Positions 18,515-27,799 of a stretch of DNA of 53,942 nucleotides are shown one piece after another. The translations under genes were made by a program, and so were the position numbers. The stretch's first letter is position 1, and each line of letters opens with the position of its first letter. The stretch comes from CAIKOD01 sp035543455 (GTDB lineage: Archaea > Halobacteriota > Methanomicrobia > Methanomicrobiales > Methanospirillaceae): NCBI GenBank assembly GCA_035543455.1, contig DATKKE010000003.1, positions 1 through 53,942 of the forward strand, read 5' to 3'. The notes below the pieces were generated by a model. It saw only the letters and a list, made by a program, of their open reading frames with translations. It searched no databases and was not told the DNA's origin.

Positions 18515-18726
18515 TTATCATTCAATAAAATTCACATTAACATGGTGTATTATTAAGAAAATGATTGTTCTGGTTTTCTATAGGTGCATTAGTATTATCA
18601 TATTTCAATTAAAATAAAACATCGCTCTGATTAATTACAGGAATTTTTCGGGAGATTACGTTCTCCTTTCTTGTTACAGGTGACAGGAATCATCAGAGTC
18701 AACAATTACGGCGGAGGTTGAGTTGA

Positions 18727-19035
18727 GTGACGAAATATTACATGAAATGGACGATGAATCCAATGGCAATACCTATGAACCCAGAAGAGCGTGTGAAACT
18801 ATGGTTATCAATGCTTGAGATGGTGAGGGCGGATCTGAAATCTGGTGTCATGACAGACTGGGGTATCTGTAGTGATTTAAGCGAAGGGTACGCTTTTGCC
18901 GAAACAGATGAAAAATCGTTACATGCTTCGATATTGAAATGGATTCCGAACATCATTTTCGATATTAAACCAGTAATTACTGTCGACCAGTCTATAGCAA
19001 ATATCAACCTGGCAGTAGCGGCTGCAAAAAGGTAA
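18727..19035 (+). CDS. Conserved hypothetical protein, 102 aa
   Basis: Function not recognised. The GTG start at 18727 follows GGCGGAGG (18709-18716) by ten bases. The protein is compact and soluble: EERVKLWLSMLEMVRADLKSG, then DWGICSDLSEGYAFAE and an end rich in short hydrophobic strands (IIFDIKPVITVDQS). The alternation of helix and strands suggests a small alpha/beta barrel-type (dimeric ferredoxin-like) fold. Stands alone between the histidine kinase and a convergent stress-protein gene. Confidence 0.6.
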   Translation: MTKYYMKWTMNPMAIPMNPEERVKLWLSMLEMVRADLKSGVMTDWGICSDLSEGYAFAETDEKSLHASILKWIPNIIFDIKPVITVDQSIANINLAVAAAKR

Positions 19036-19379
19036 ATTGGATGATACATTTTTTATAAATTACAATAATACCCGGAAAAATGAAGGAATTTAACGTTCAG
19101 GGAGAAGTGCTGCAAAGGGATTTGAGACAGTGTGCCAGAATCTTTTTCTTCAAAATGGCCTTATAAATCATCAGATTTTCTTGAACATCGGATGCTTCAT
19201 TAGAGCAGGTGAACTGCGGACAAGCACCCCCTGTTCATGGTTTAAATCCCCAAAATTTGTGCTTTTTGGGGGCATTTGTTCCACCAGTCCAGTACCTACA
19301 ACCCCCTCCTATAATTCCTGTAGTAAAAATACATCAACATCCGATGCCCATTTGAGAAATTCAGGCTTAAAAAAATCCC
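19036..19379. other. Intergenic region with hairpin and near-repeat
   Basis: A hairpin at 19246-19273 (CCCCAAAA paired with TTTTGGGG) lies between two similar segments, AACATCGGATGC (19181-19192 region) and AACATCCGATGC (19337-19348 region). The hairpin could end transcription of the upstream gene. No coding frame is convincing. Confidence 0.3.
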
Positions 19380-20249
19380 TTAATCCAGCATCCGGATAAC
19401 AATTACCGGCTGCTTCGTATTCATGACAATGTCATTCACCGTGCTACCATATAGAAAATCATGAAAACAGCCTTTCCTGTTTGAGCTTATCCAGATGACT
19501 GATACATCTTCCTCTTCCGCAGTTCTTATTATCTCGCTTGCAGGGTGTCCTATCTTTACTAGAGCTCTTGATCGAATCCCTTTTGTGGTAAGAGCGTCAC
19601 GGATTGCCTCGATCCGGATCTCCGCTTTCCGGACAACTTCCTGAATCTCGCCCCCTGTCTCGCTCGGGGATACTGTATGAAGGATGATGATCTCTCCCAC
19701 TCCCTTCATCGAACTGGCGAGGGTTATTGCTCGATCAGAGTTTGGAGAGAAATTTGTCGGACAGAGAATCCGGGAGAAAATCATCGGACAGAACTTCTCA
19801 TGCGTTTTCCCGGTCAGTGTTTCGATGATTTTATAACGCATAACGAGGACATTGATTCTGCTGATGCGGCATAGAACTGAAGTCGTTACATTGCCGGTGA
19901 GCAATCCTGTTTTCATGCCCATTCCATGGGCGCTGACAACAATTAGATCAACACCATTTTTTTCTGCAGTCTCAAGAATTGTACCTGCAATATCAGATGA
20001 TGTTATTAATTCCGGAATTACCTTGAGAGTTGGGTTGAGGGTTTCAAGGTAGTGTTTCTCTATCTGGAAGGAACGTTCAGCTTCCGCTTTGACATATCCT
20101 TCAACGGTCTCGGTTCCCATTGGAGCTTTGATGTCTCCGATTACATGCAGGAGAAGAATTTCACGAATCCCCGGAATGCTCATGACACAATCTAGCATAC
20201 GCCGTGCATGTTCAGAAAAATCTGTCAGGATCAGTACTTTTTCAAACAT
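19380..20249 (-). CDS. Tandem-domain universal stress protein (UspA family)
   Basis: Two Usp domains in one chain: residues ~1-140 (KVLILTDFSEHARRML ... VDLIVVSAHGMG ... INVLVMRY) and ~155-289 (RILCPTNFSPNSDRAI ... VIWISSNRKG ... QPVIVIRMLD). The ATP-binding GxxGx9G(S/T) loop is imperfect in both halves: the first has GMGMKTG with a later GN, the second RKGCFHDFLYGS, so nucleotide binding is uncertain. Usp proteins are cytosolic stress-linked regulators or chaperone-like proteins of varied role. ATG 20249 follows GGGGATGA. Single-gene unit. Confidence 0.9.
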   Translation of the reverse strand: MFEKVLILTDFSEHARRMLDCVMSIPGIREILLLHVIGDIKAPMGTETVEGYVKAEAERSFQIEKHYLETLNPTLKVIPELITSSDIAGTILETAEKNGVDLIVVSAHGMGMKTGLLTGNVTTSVLCRISRINVLVMRYKIIETLTGKTHEKFCPMIFSRILCPTNFSPNSDRAITLASSMKGVGEIIILHTVSPSETGGEIQEVVRKAEIRIEAIRDALTTKGIRSRALVKIGHPASEIIRTAEEEDVSVIWISSNRKGCFHDFLYGSTVNDIVMNTKQPVIVIRMLD

Positions 20250-20788
20250 TGTTCATCCCCGCGGCAACCCTATCATGACTAGCTGCAGGCAGCCTGAAAG
20301 AAGATAGCTCCTTTTCAGTAATACATAATGTCTTCTTACTTTAAAGGTGTCGGAATCCGGGAGATCCAATCATCCGGAAATACGGGTAACCTGCCAGGGA
20401 TTTATAGTTTCCCGGTACTCTATGAAAGCATTATTCACTCCTTCCCGGTTCTGTTAACTTGGCGTAGGATTAAAAAATGCTAATTTCAAGAATGATTTGA
20501 ACGATCAATTATCCGATATGACTATTTCTCTAGGAGATACTATCGGGAATATTACTCATCCCATGACAACTTAACAGGACCCTGAAAGTACATGTGCAAG
20601 AAGCACGGAGTGTCAGCAGGCAGGCAGAGTATGAGAGATAGCAATAGTTTGCAATTTGCTGGCCGTGAGTGACGGGATGGTATATTCGTAGTGCTGTTCG
20701 TTCGCACGCATTTCCGTTTTTCGCGGATATGGATACAATTATCCTGAGCGGGCGTTTCACTGGTGGGAATTTTGACCTGAGAACGGAG
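20250..20788. other. Intergenic region, no recognised gene
   Basis: About 540 bases between the stress-protein gene and tRNA-Glu. AT-rich promoter-like sequence for the leftward gene lies near 20310-20330. A 76-codon open frame on the minus strand (20530-20760) has no coding character. I see no repeat, RNA gene or convincing small ORF. Confidence 0.3.
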
Positions 20789-20863
20789 TGCTGCTATGGG
20801 GATTCGAACCCCAGTCGCGAACGTGAGAGGCTCGCATGATTGGCCGGACTACACTATAGCAGC
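20789..20863 (-). tRNA. tRNA-Glu (anticodon CUC)
   Basis: Folds as a full cloverleaf of 75 bases on the minus strand: acceptor GCTGCTA with TAGCAGC, discriminator A, anticodon stem CGAGC/GTTCG with loop CTCTCAC (anticodon CTC at 20825-20827), and T-arm TGGGG-TTCGAAT-CCCCA. CCA is not encoded and there is no intron. An AT-rich box (about 20904-20914) upstream on the minus strand can serve as promoter. Confidence 0.95.
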
Positions 20864-21037
20864 ATGCAGGAATAACTGCTCAACAAGATGGGTAGTCGTT
20901 TTACTTAAACATGTTGATATACCGGCCTGAATATGGGACGGACATGAAAAGGTTAGAGAATCGTCAGAATCTCTTCAAAATAGCCTTCATTCCCGACCCA
21001 CAAGTATATGTGAGATATCCTGCCAATACTAGAAAGA

Positions 21038-22150
21038 ATGAGTGGTCTTGAGGATCAGATACACGAGCTCGAAGATGAGCTCCAGAAGACGCCCTATAAT
21101 AAGGCCACTTCAAAGCATATTGGCCGAATCAAGGCAAAAATGGCCCGGCTGCGTGATGAAGCCGTCAACCGTGCGATGAAATCAGGAGGTGGCGGAGAAG
21201 GCTACTCTGTTAAGAAATCCGGCGATGCCACGGTGGTCCTTGTTGGTTTTCCCTCGACCGGTAAGAGCACGCTGCTGAACAAGCTGACCGGAACCGAAAG
21301 CGAAGTTGCCGCTTATGAATTTACCACGCTGACCGTTGTTCCCGGTGCAATGGAGTACAAAGGCGCAAAAATCCAGATCCTGGACATTCCCGGACTGATC
21401 GCAGGTGCAGCGATGGGAAAGGGCAGGGGAAAGGAGGTTATCGGCGTTGTCCGAAGTGCCGATATGATCGTGATCCTTGTCGACGTGTTCAACCAGGGCC
21501 ATGTAGATGTCCTCATGAAAGAACTCTATGATGCCGGGATCAGAATTAACCGGCCCAAACCCGATATTACCATTAAAAAATCGTCTCACGGTGGGATCAG
21601 GGTCCATAAGGTCGGAACCCTTGAGCTCGATATCGATGAGATCAGGGCGATTCTTAGCGAGCAGAAGATCATGAATGCAGATATCCTCATCCGGGGAGGA
21701 GCAACCCAGGAAGACCTGATCGATGCGATGCTTGCAAGCCGGGTCTATATCCCGGCATTTATCGCCGTCAATAAAGTCGACCTGATTGACAGCGATCAGG
21801 TGGTCGCTATCGAAAACGACCTTACTAACCGGTTCGAGATGCCCCCGGTGATGATTTCAGCCCATACCGGATACCATATGGAAGAGATAAAGGAAGAGAT
21901 ATACAAAAGGCTCGGCTTCATCAGGGTATTTTTGCGTCCCCAGGGTGAAGAAGCCGACCTTGAAGAACCCCTGATCGTCAGAAAAGGAAGTACCGTCGAG
22001 GATGTCTGCAGAAAGCTCCACCGTGATTTTGTCGACCGGTTTCGGTATGCCCGCGTCTGGGGAGATTATGTGAAACATCCCGGACAACGCATTGGTCTTC
22101 CTTATAAAATTCATGACGGCGACCTGCTTTCGATAATTATCGAACATTAA
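21038..22150 (+). CDS. DRG-family GTP-binding protein (OBG-like, with TGS domain)
   Basis: Developmentally regulated GTP-binding protein family, conserved in archaea and eukaryotes, linked to ribosomes and translation. Residues 1-50 are helical and charged. The G1 loop is GFPSTGKST (70-78), G3 is DIPG and G4 is NKVD. An inserted helical/S5D2-like segment follows G3, and the C-terminal ~75 residues form a TGS domain (PLIVRKGSTVEDVCRKLH). 370 aa is the normal length. ATG 21038 is the natural start. Divergent from tRNA-Glu, and the next gene downstream is convergent. Confidence 0.96.
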   Translation: MSGLEDQIHELEDELQKTPYNKATSKHIGRIKAKMARLRDEAVNRAMKSGGGGEGYSVKKSGDATVVLVGFPSTGKSTLLNKLTGTESEVAAYEFTTLTVVPGAMEYKGAKIQILDIPGLIAGAAMGKGRGKEVIGVVRSADMIVILVDVFNQGHVDVLMKELYDAGIRINRPKPDITIKKSSHGGIRVHKVGTLELDIDEIRAILSEQKIMNADILIRGGATQEDLIDAMLASRVYIPAFIAVNKVDLIDSDQVVAIENDLTNRFEMPPVMISAHTGYHMEEIKEEIYKRLGFIRVFLRPQGEEADLEEPLIVRKGSTVEDVCRKLHRDFVDRFRYARVWGDYVKHPGQRIGLPYKIHDGDLLSIIIEH

Positions 22151-22179
22151 TACTAACCTCCAAAAGAAATAGATGCAGA

Positions 22180-22295
22180 ATGACCCTCATTATGATGACC
22201 AATTATACGGTTCTGAAATACCAGACATCTTCCGAAATGTTGCATGCGACGCAGTATGCAAATATGCTCGACCCGGCTGACTATTCTAAAATCCG
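22180..22295 (+). pseudogene. Fragment of the lipoprotein gene found at 30.4-31.1 kb
   Basis: This ~115-base stretch reads MTLIMMTNYTVLKY then SSEMLHATQYANM, and is almost identical in DNA to 30549-30659 on the opposite strand (the first 42 bases match exactly). Similarity fades after GACCCGG. It lacks the signal peptide and the C-terminus of the full gene, so it is a copy remnant and not a gene. Being in inverted orientation, the two copies flank an 8.3-kb segment. Confidence 0.85.
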
Positions 22296-22470
22296 CACGT
22301 TCTGTCATTCCACCTCGAGAGGTACGCTTACATCCAGATTGTGCGTATCTCCCGCTATACCATAGTGTCCTCAGCCGGTCGTAGATGCGATCTGGATCGA
22401 TACCGCGAACGATCCCGGCCCTGAGTGAAACTAATTACATAAAATATAACGAACCAATGGCAACAGCGAT

Positions 22471-23589
22471 TTAATCCCCCCGTATTATTGAGAGAATTAA
22501 AGGGAGGGGAGCGGTTGTTTTAATTCCTGTTCCGAGGTAGTGACAGCGGGTCGCAGGATAGCCCTCTTCATGCAGTGATGTCAGGAGAGTTTCAAGCGGA
22601 ATTGGCGAGCAGTGTTCCCGTTTTGCCAGCTGGTGGTAATCATAAAATCCAGGTACCTGGAGTTCGTCCCTGCACAGGGTGATAATCCCTGCCAGTTCAT
22701 CGGGATGTGTAAAGGTGAACAATGACAGGTTTCCAAGCATGGAATCGAGAATTTCCGGTGACTGGAGTCCGTCGATCCAGAGCGGGCCGACCGGAATCAG
22801 CGTACTTCCGCAATATTCACAATGGTATTCCTCCGGGATAAGCCCCCCGACATCTCTCCTGTACGGACATCCCGGGCATTGCATGATATATCCCATTGAT
22901 GCAACGGTCCTGTCTGCCGCCCGGGCCCCACGAACCATCTTGAGGTGGAGCCTGACAAAATGCTCATGGCTGAAACAGAACAGGGGGACAAGTCCCATGT
23001 CGTATTTTACCGTTTCTCTCGCGGTAAACCCGAGCAACGTCCTTAATCCTACTTCTGCATGATACTCTGTATTCAGGGGATGTAAGAAATAACGGCGTAT
23101 TCCCGCCTTTTTATGAGCACCGCACAATGGGGCCGTATCGGTGGCCGTGATAAAAAGAAACCTTTTCGAAGCCCGGACAGCCGAATCAACAAATGGAGCC
23201 GGTGTCCCGAACGGATCTATATCTACAGCATCAAACCGGTTTCCCGACAAGAGAACATTGGCATCCTCCCCGGTCACCCGGATGTTGTCAAGTCCGAGAG
23301 ACCGTGCATTTTTGAGAATTATCTCAAAAGCGTGTGGATTGCGGTCATTAATGGTTACCGGTATTCCACACTCGTTTGCTATCCGGAGGCCGCGGATACC
23401 GGTCGCACCCATTGCATCGATATAGTCGGAAGGCCTGATGACGGAAATGAGCAGGACGGTTCCATCCCTGTTGATCTCCATGCGCTGGTTATAGAAGACG
23501 GGGGCAGTACCGGGAGGAAATGCTGATTTCTCGTCCTGCTCAGGGACAAAAATGTGTGTTCTCCCTTCTACGGCCTCTTTTAATTCCAT
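22471..23589 (-). CDS. trm1: tRNA (guanine26-N2)-dimethyltransferase Trm1
   Basis: Forms N2,N2-dimethylguanosine at position 26 of tRNA using S-adenosylmethionine; archaea and eukaryotes share it. N-terminal signature GTAPVFYNQRMEINRD, the SAM-binding core (DAMGATGIRGLRIANE, VTINDRNPHAF, DAVDIDPFGTPAPFVDSA) and a C-terminal domain with zinc-type cysteines (CPGCPYRRDVG and EEYHCEYCGSTL). 372 aa is normal. The gene faces tRNA-Arg, whose promoter lies just beyond its start. Confidence 0.96.
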   Translation of the reverse strand: MELKEAVEGRTHIFVPEQDEKSAFPPGTAPVFYNQRMEINRDGTVLLISVIRPSDYIDAMGATGIRGLRIANECGIPVTINDRNPHAFEIILKNARSLGLDNIRVTGEDANVLLSGNRFDAVDIDPFGTPAPFVDSAVRASKRFLFITATDTAPLCGAHKKAGIRRYFLHPLNTEYHAEVGLRTLLGFTARETVKYDMGLVPLFCFSHEHFVRLHLKMVRGARAADRTVASMGYIMQCPGCPYRRDVGGLIPEEYHCEYCGSTLIPVGPLWIDGLQSPEILDSMLGNLSLFTFTHPDELAGIITLCRDELQVPGFYDYHQLAKREHCSPIPLETLLTSLHEEGYPATRCHYLGTGIKTTAPLPLILSIIRGD

Positions 23590-23651
23590 AGACCTTAATA
23601 TCTGGCGTTTCGTTAACCTTATACCTATCCCTTGTCAACTCATATAGGCAG

Positions 23652-23726
23652 GGGCGTGTGGCTTAGCCCGGACATAGCGTCAGCCTCCTAAGCTGAATGC
23701 CGGGGGTTCAAATCCCCCCACGCCCG
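23652..23726 (+). tRNA. tRNA-Arg (anticodon CCU)
   Basis: Cloverleaf of 75 bases: acceptor GGGCGTG/CACGCCC with discriminator G, anticodon stem TCAGC/GCTGA with loop CTCCTAA (anticodon CCT), T-arm GGGGG-TTCAAAT-CCCCC. No intron and no encoded CCA. A TATA-like box (CTTATACCTAT, about 23618-23628) lies ~30 bases upstream. Confidence 0.95.
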
Positions 23727-23784
23727 TTATTCCGTTGTTATATCATTGAATCGTTATAATCAGAAGAATCCAGCCGGGTAACAT

Positions 23785-24639
23785 ATGTCGTTTCGGGGAT
23801 TTTACCGTATCGTGCGTCCTGGCAACTCGTTTGTTGCCGGACTTGCAGCGGTACTGGCCTATCTTCTCGCCACCGGGACACTCGTCCCCGGAGTAATTCT
23901 CCCCTTTATCATTGTGATTCTTATTACTGGAGCGGGAAATACAATAAACGATTATTTTGACCTGCCTATCGACCGGATCAACCGGCCCGGACGGCCCCTT
24001 CCGTCAGGTCAGATCTCTGCCAGACAGGCTCTCTGGTTTTCGATTTTTCTTTTCACAGCCGGTATTGTGATCAGCCTGTTCACCACGCCCATCTGTATTT
24101 TTTTCGCTGTTGTTAATTCGGTTCTCCTCGTCATCTATGCGGCAAGGTTGAAAAAAACACCATTTGCAGGAAATATCGTGGTCGCTTACCTCTCGGGCAG
24201 TATATTCCTTTTCGGAGGAGGTTTTGCCGGGTTTTTAGGGCTTGTCAATAATATCGTCATCGCCCTGATTACGTTCCTTGCCATGGTCGCCCGCGAGATA
24301 ATGAAGGATGCAGAAGATGTTCCCGGTGACGTGGTGAAAGGGGCAAAAACGCTTCCGATTATCTGTGGTATCCAAATTGCGACAAGGGTTGCAGTGGCTT
24401 TTTCACTCGGGGCTGTTGTGATTAGTTTCTATCCGTATTTCCGCTTTGGGATCTGGTATATTGCAGGTATCATCCCGGTAGACCTGATCATTCTCTATGC
24501 TGCAGTTCGTTCATCCAGGTGCCATGAACCCGAATGCATCAGACAGAGCCGTGCCACAGAGCTCATCAAGTACGGGATGTTTGCCTCTCTTGTCGTTTTC
24601 GCCCTGAGTGCGATATTTCTCACGACTCCTGCTGTTTAA
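23785..24639 (+). CDS. Digeranylgeranylglyceryl phosphate synthase (UbiA family)
   Basis: Integral membrane prenyltransferase that attaches the second geranylgeranyl chain during archaeal ether-lipid synthesis. The first Asp-rich motif is NDYFDLPIDRINRPGRPLPSG (starting at residue 55, split here by position, not by function); the second is KDAEDVPGDVVKGAKTLP near residue 172. About eight hydrophobic helices are visible. 284 aa and the RPLPSG pattern fit the archaeal lipid enzyme better than UbiA of quinone synthesis. Immediately downstream of tRNA-Arg; convergent with the DUF116 gene. Confidence 0.9.
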   Translation: MSFRGFYRIVRPGNSFVAGLAAVLAYLLATGTLVPGVILPFIIVILITGAGNTINDYFDLPIDRINRPGRPLPSGQISARQALWFSIFLFTAGIVISLFTTPICIFFAVVNSVLLVIYAARLKKTPFAGNIVVAYLSGSIFLFGGGFAGFLGLVNNIVIALITFLAMVAREIMKDAEDVPGDVVKGAKTLPIICGIQIATRVAVAFSLGAVVISFYPYFRFGIWYIAGIIPVDLIILYAAVRSSRCHEPECIRQSRATELIKYGMFASLVVFALSAIFLTTPAV

Positions 24640-24718
24640 GATGATTCAGTGGAATCATCGGGATGCATGCTTTTATTGGCCCTATCTGCAATATCCTATT
24701 TTAAAAAAACCCGGTTCT

Positions 24719-25468
24719 CTAAAAATGATCGGAGGGATGAAGCCAGGGAGAGTTCCTGATCTCTTCAGGAATTGTATCGGGGGCGATTCCGAGCAGGGCA
24801 ACACTAAAGACATCCTCCCAGTCTACCGCTGTTTCAACGCATCCTTCCTTTAAGGTAACGACACCGAGGGCCACAAGACCCATTTTATCTGCCATGTCAA
24901 TCCCTTCCTTGACCTCGGAGAGACAACCGATACCGATAATGGCCCGGGGACGATATTTTTTTACCATCCGTTTGATAAAAGAGGATCCTGGGACGATAAA
25001 CAACCGGTATCCAAGTTTTTCAAGGGTTTCCAGTGCGCTGGAGACTGTGCACTGCCCGCAATTAATGCATCGCAGGCCTTCCGGGGTAAGATTTGCCGGA
25101 CAGTATGCCGATCGCAAACACTGGGGAAGGAATACCGCCCGATCTGTTACAGGGATCACTTCAAAGATTTTCAGGCTCAGCGAATTATGGAGCTGGATAA
25201 AAAACGTCTGCATCTCCCTGTCTTCCAGTCCGAACAGGCGGAATATCGCTTTCGACAGGCCTTCCACAGCGGTGAAACCGGCTTTGAGAAAACCAGGAAA
25301 TATCATCCTCCCTTTTCGAATCGAATACAGCGATATCGTAACCAGGAGTACGGCAAGCAGGAACAATCCGATGAGAATGATAATGGTTATCTCCCCGATT
25401 AAGAACACGACGCTGTTTACAAGAGTATAATCATACACCATTAGGTCCGGCGCGGAAAAATTCATCAT
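24719..25468 (-). CDS. DUF116 family protein
   Basis: Two N-terminal hydrophobic helices (residues ~12-50), then a cysteine-rich soluble domain with LPQCLRSAYCPANL and GLRCINCGQC, probably a metal-binding site, and a Rossmann-like end (AIIGIGCLSEVKEG ... ALGVVTLKEGCVETAV). These cysteine motifs define DUF116, a family of unknown function common in methanogens and anaerobic bacteria. The start ATG overlaps the stop of the mtnA gene by four bases (25465-25468), so it is the last gene of a four-gene unit. Confidence 0.9.
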   Translation of the reverse strand: MMNFSAPDLMVYDYTLVNSVVFLIGEITIIILIGLFLLAVLLVTISLYSIRKGRMIFPGFLKAGFTAVEGLSKAIFRLFGLEDREMQTFFIQLHNSLSLKIFEVIPVTDRAVFLPQCLRSAYCPANLTPEGLRCINCGQCTVSSALETLEKLGYRLFIVPGSSFIKRMVKKYRPRAIIGIGCLSEVKEGIDMADKMGLVALGVVTLKEGCVETAVDWEDVFSVALLGIAPDTIPEEIRNSPWLHPSDHF

Positions 25469-26520
25469 CGCACCCCGAAGGTTTTACCTGCAAACCCAGC
25501 CACACCCGCAATATCGTACGGTGGCTTCAGGACGCCGTTTTCGGTAATTATAGCTGTTACCAGGGAGAGTGGCGTCGCATCGAATGCGGGGTTAATCACC
25601 GGGACGCCGTCAGGAACCATCACGGGTCCCGGAAATGCCGCAATTTCATCACGTTTTCTCTCTTCGACCGTGATTTCAACCTCTGATTTTTGAGGATCAA
25701 ATGTCGAACACGGGGCTGCGACGAAAAACGGTATGTCGTGGTACCGTGCACAGACGGCGTGCATATAGGTCCCGATTTTATTAAACACTGCGTCTTTTGT
25801 GATCCTGTCAGCACCAACGATCACACAGTCTATCTTCCCAAGACGCATCAGCATGGCGGCAGCCGAATCGGTAATTACCGTGACCGGGATCTCATCCCGT
25901 TTCATTTCCCATGCGGTCAGCCTTGCCCCCTGGAGCAACGGGCGGGTTTCGCATGCGATCACCTCTACATTTTTTCCTTCCCTGACTGCCGACCTTACCA
26001 CCCCCAGCGCCGTACCCCATTCGCTGCAGGCAAGTGCTCCGGCATTGCAGTGGGTAAGCACCGTACAACAACCGGGCAACATCGATGCACCGTAGTCACC
26101 AAGTTTCCGGCAGACGAGGGCATCCTCCGCAGCTACGTTCTGCGCCTCTTCGAGCGCAATTCTTTTTAGCTCGTCGACAGTCGACGCGTTACTGATAGCA
26201 CGCCGGACACGCTGGATCCCCCAGGAAAGATTAACGGCCGTGGGTCTGGTCTCACAGAGCCGGAGGGCTTCAATTTCCACTTCATTTTTCAACTCCTGAA
26301 GTGATGATGCCCGGGAGGTCCGTGCCGAAAGAGCGACACCGAATGCACCCGCCACACCGAGGGCCGGAGCTCCCCGTATTGCGAGGGTCCTGATTGCGTC
26401 CCCAAGCTGCTGAATTGCGGAACAATAATCAATCCTGAATTCCGCAGGCAGCAGGGTCTCGTTGATATAGCCGATTCGTTCGTCCTCTACCTCGTACCAG
26501 AGAGTTTTCTGCATTTGCAT
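25465..26520 (-). CDS. mtnA: S-methyl-5-thioribose-1-phosphate isomerase (MtnA / eIF2B-like)
   Basis: Converts 5-methylthioribose-1-phosphate, and in Methanocaldococcus also 5-deoxyribose-1-phosphate, to the ribulose form. The RGAPALG motif is at 49-55, the catalytic Cys in LTHCNAGALA is C158, the ETRP...QGARLTAWEM block follows (191-206), and the catalytic Asp in VGADRITKDAVFNKIGT is D238. All are present, so it should be active. 351 aa is normal. It starts seven bases after the HdrA-like gene and overlaps the DUF116 gene. Confidence 0.93.
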   Translation of the reverse strand: MQMQKTLWYEVEDERIGYINETLLPAEFRIDYCSAIQQLGDAIRTLAIRGAPALGVAGAFGVALSARTSRASSLQELKNEVEIEALRLCETRPTAVNLSWGIQRVRRAISNASTVDELKRIALEEAQNVAAEDALVCRKLGDYGASMLPGCCTVLTHCNAGALACSEWGTALGVVRSAVREGKNVEVIACETRPLLQGARLTAWEMKRDEIPVTVITDSAAAMLMRLGKIDCVIVGADRITKDAVFNKIGTYMHAVCARYHDIPFFVAAPCSTFDPQKSEVEITVEERKRDEIAAFPGPVMVPDGVPVINPAFDATPLSLVTAIITENGVLKPPYDIAGVAGFAGKTFGVR

Positions 26521-26527
26521 CGAAGAT

Positions 26528-27799
26528 TCAGTCCCTGATACTGCTGATAAATGCCTTCATTGCCGCGGCACCTGCAATCGCAACACAGTCGGGAATATCT
26601 TTCGGTGCAACCGCGGTACCGGCAATGTATATTCCGGGACGGTTTGTTTCGACCACCCCCACCTTTTCATCGAGAGATTTAAAGAATCCCGTTTTTTCCA
26701 GCGAAATCCCGAGTTTTTCTGCAAGTTCAGCGGATTTTGCCGACGGTCCCAACCCGACAGCGAGTACCACGAGGTCGGGATGGAGCTCTTCGACTTTGCC
26801 CGTCTCGCTGTCTTCCACAAGAATTGCCATGGAATCCGGTAATCCGTCGATTTCACCAGGTATACCCCGAAGGAACCTTACCCCGGCCCGTTCTGCACGT
26901 TCGCGGTACTCTTCATATCCTTTGCCATATGCCCGGATATCCATATAGCAGATGGTCACTGCGGAACCAGGATGTTTCTCTCTGATTAGAATGGCATTTT
27001 TTATCGAAGCCATACAGCAGACACAGGAACACCACGGGCGGCCGAGCTGGACATCCCTGGAACCGACACACTGGAGGAATACGATGTTCCGCGGCTCCTG
27101 CCCGTTAACCAGGCGCCTTAACTGGCCGCCGGTCGGACCGCTTGCATTGATCATGCGTTCGAACTCAAGGCTCGTGATGACATCAGGGAATTCAAGGTAC
27201 TTGAACTGTCCTTTCTTCCTGGGATCAAATACCCCGTATCCAGTCGCAATAATGATACTTCCTGCCTCTATTTCCGTTGTTACGGGGTAATCCTCCCTCT
27301 TTATAGCGGCTGGCAGGCATGCATCGTAACAGAGTCCGCATTCGATGCAGTGTTCAGGGTCCCGGATCACAATATCAGGCACGGCCTGGGGATGAGGTTT
27401 ATAAATCGCCTTTCGCACGCCCATTCCCGCATCAAATTCATTATAGACCTCTATGGGGCAGATTTCTACGCAGTCACCGCAACCATTGCAAAGGTCCTCT
27501 ACGATATACCTCGGATTCTTCTTCAGCGTAACCCTGAAATGACCCTTCGAACCTTCGACCCGTTCGACTTCCGTGCAGGTATGGATCTGTATATTTGGAT
27601 GTCGACTGACATCAACCATTTTTGGGGAGAGGATGCACATTGAACAGTCGTTGGTGGGAAAAGTCTTGTCGAGCTGAGACATGTGGCCCCCGATAGCCGG
27701 CCCCTGCTCGACGAGATGCACATGTATGCCATGGCCGGCGAGGTCCAGGGCTGCCTGTATCCCTGTCACTCCTGCCCCGATGATGAGTACGTCAGTCAT
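26528..27799 (-). CDS. Stand-alone HdrA-like iron-sulfur flavoprotein
   Basis: Related to subunit A of CoB-CoM heterodisulfide reductase, but at ~423 aa shorter than HdrA (~650-670) and without hdrBC or mvh genes nearby. Seen: FAD-binding GAGVTGIQAALDLAGHG at the start, TNDCSMCILSPKM (Cys cluster conserved in HdrA), two [4Fe-4S] motifs (CNGCGDCVEICP and CIECGLCYDAC), CSCVCCMASIKNA, and a C-terminal flavin-binding GIYIAGTA. The frame is open to 27853, but ATG 27799 overlaps the carbonic anhydrase stop (ATGACTGA) and begins at the FAD fold. Electron partner and substrate are unknown. Confidence 0.85.
   Translation of the reverse strand: MTDVLIIGAGVTGIQAALDLAGHGIHVHLVEQGPAIGGHMSQLDKTFPTNDCSMCILSPKMVDVSRHPNIQIHTCTEVERVEGSKGHFRVTLKKNPRYIVEDLCNGCGDCVEICPIEVYNEFDAGMGVRKAIYKPHPQAVPDIVIRDPEHCIECGLCYDACLPAAIKREDYPVTTEIEAGSIIIATGYGVFDPRKKGQFKYLEFPDVITSLEFERMINASGPTGGQLRRLVNGQEPRNIVFLQCVGSRDVQLGRPWCSCVCCMASIKNAILIREKHPGSAVTICYMDIRAYGKGYEEYRERAERAGVRFLRGIPGEIDGLPDSMAILVEDSETGKVEELHPDLVVLAVGLGPSAKSAELAEKLGISLEKTGFFKSLDEKVGVVETNRPGIYIAGTAVAPKDIPDCVAIAGAAAMKAFISSIRD

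Noticed and set aside
19247..19273. Possible tRNA T-arm (GGTTTAAATCCCC) near a hairpin
   Set aside because: No acceptor, D or anticodon arm can be formed around it, so it is not a tRNA.
20530..20760. 76-codon minus-strand frame upstream of tRNA-Glu
   Set aside because: No ribosome binding site, odd composition and no recognisable motif.
22380..22425. Short plus-strand stretch reading DAIWIDTANDPGPE before a stop
   Set aside because: It has coding texture but is too short, has a stop close upstream and matches nothing I know; probably a chance or very old remnant.
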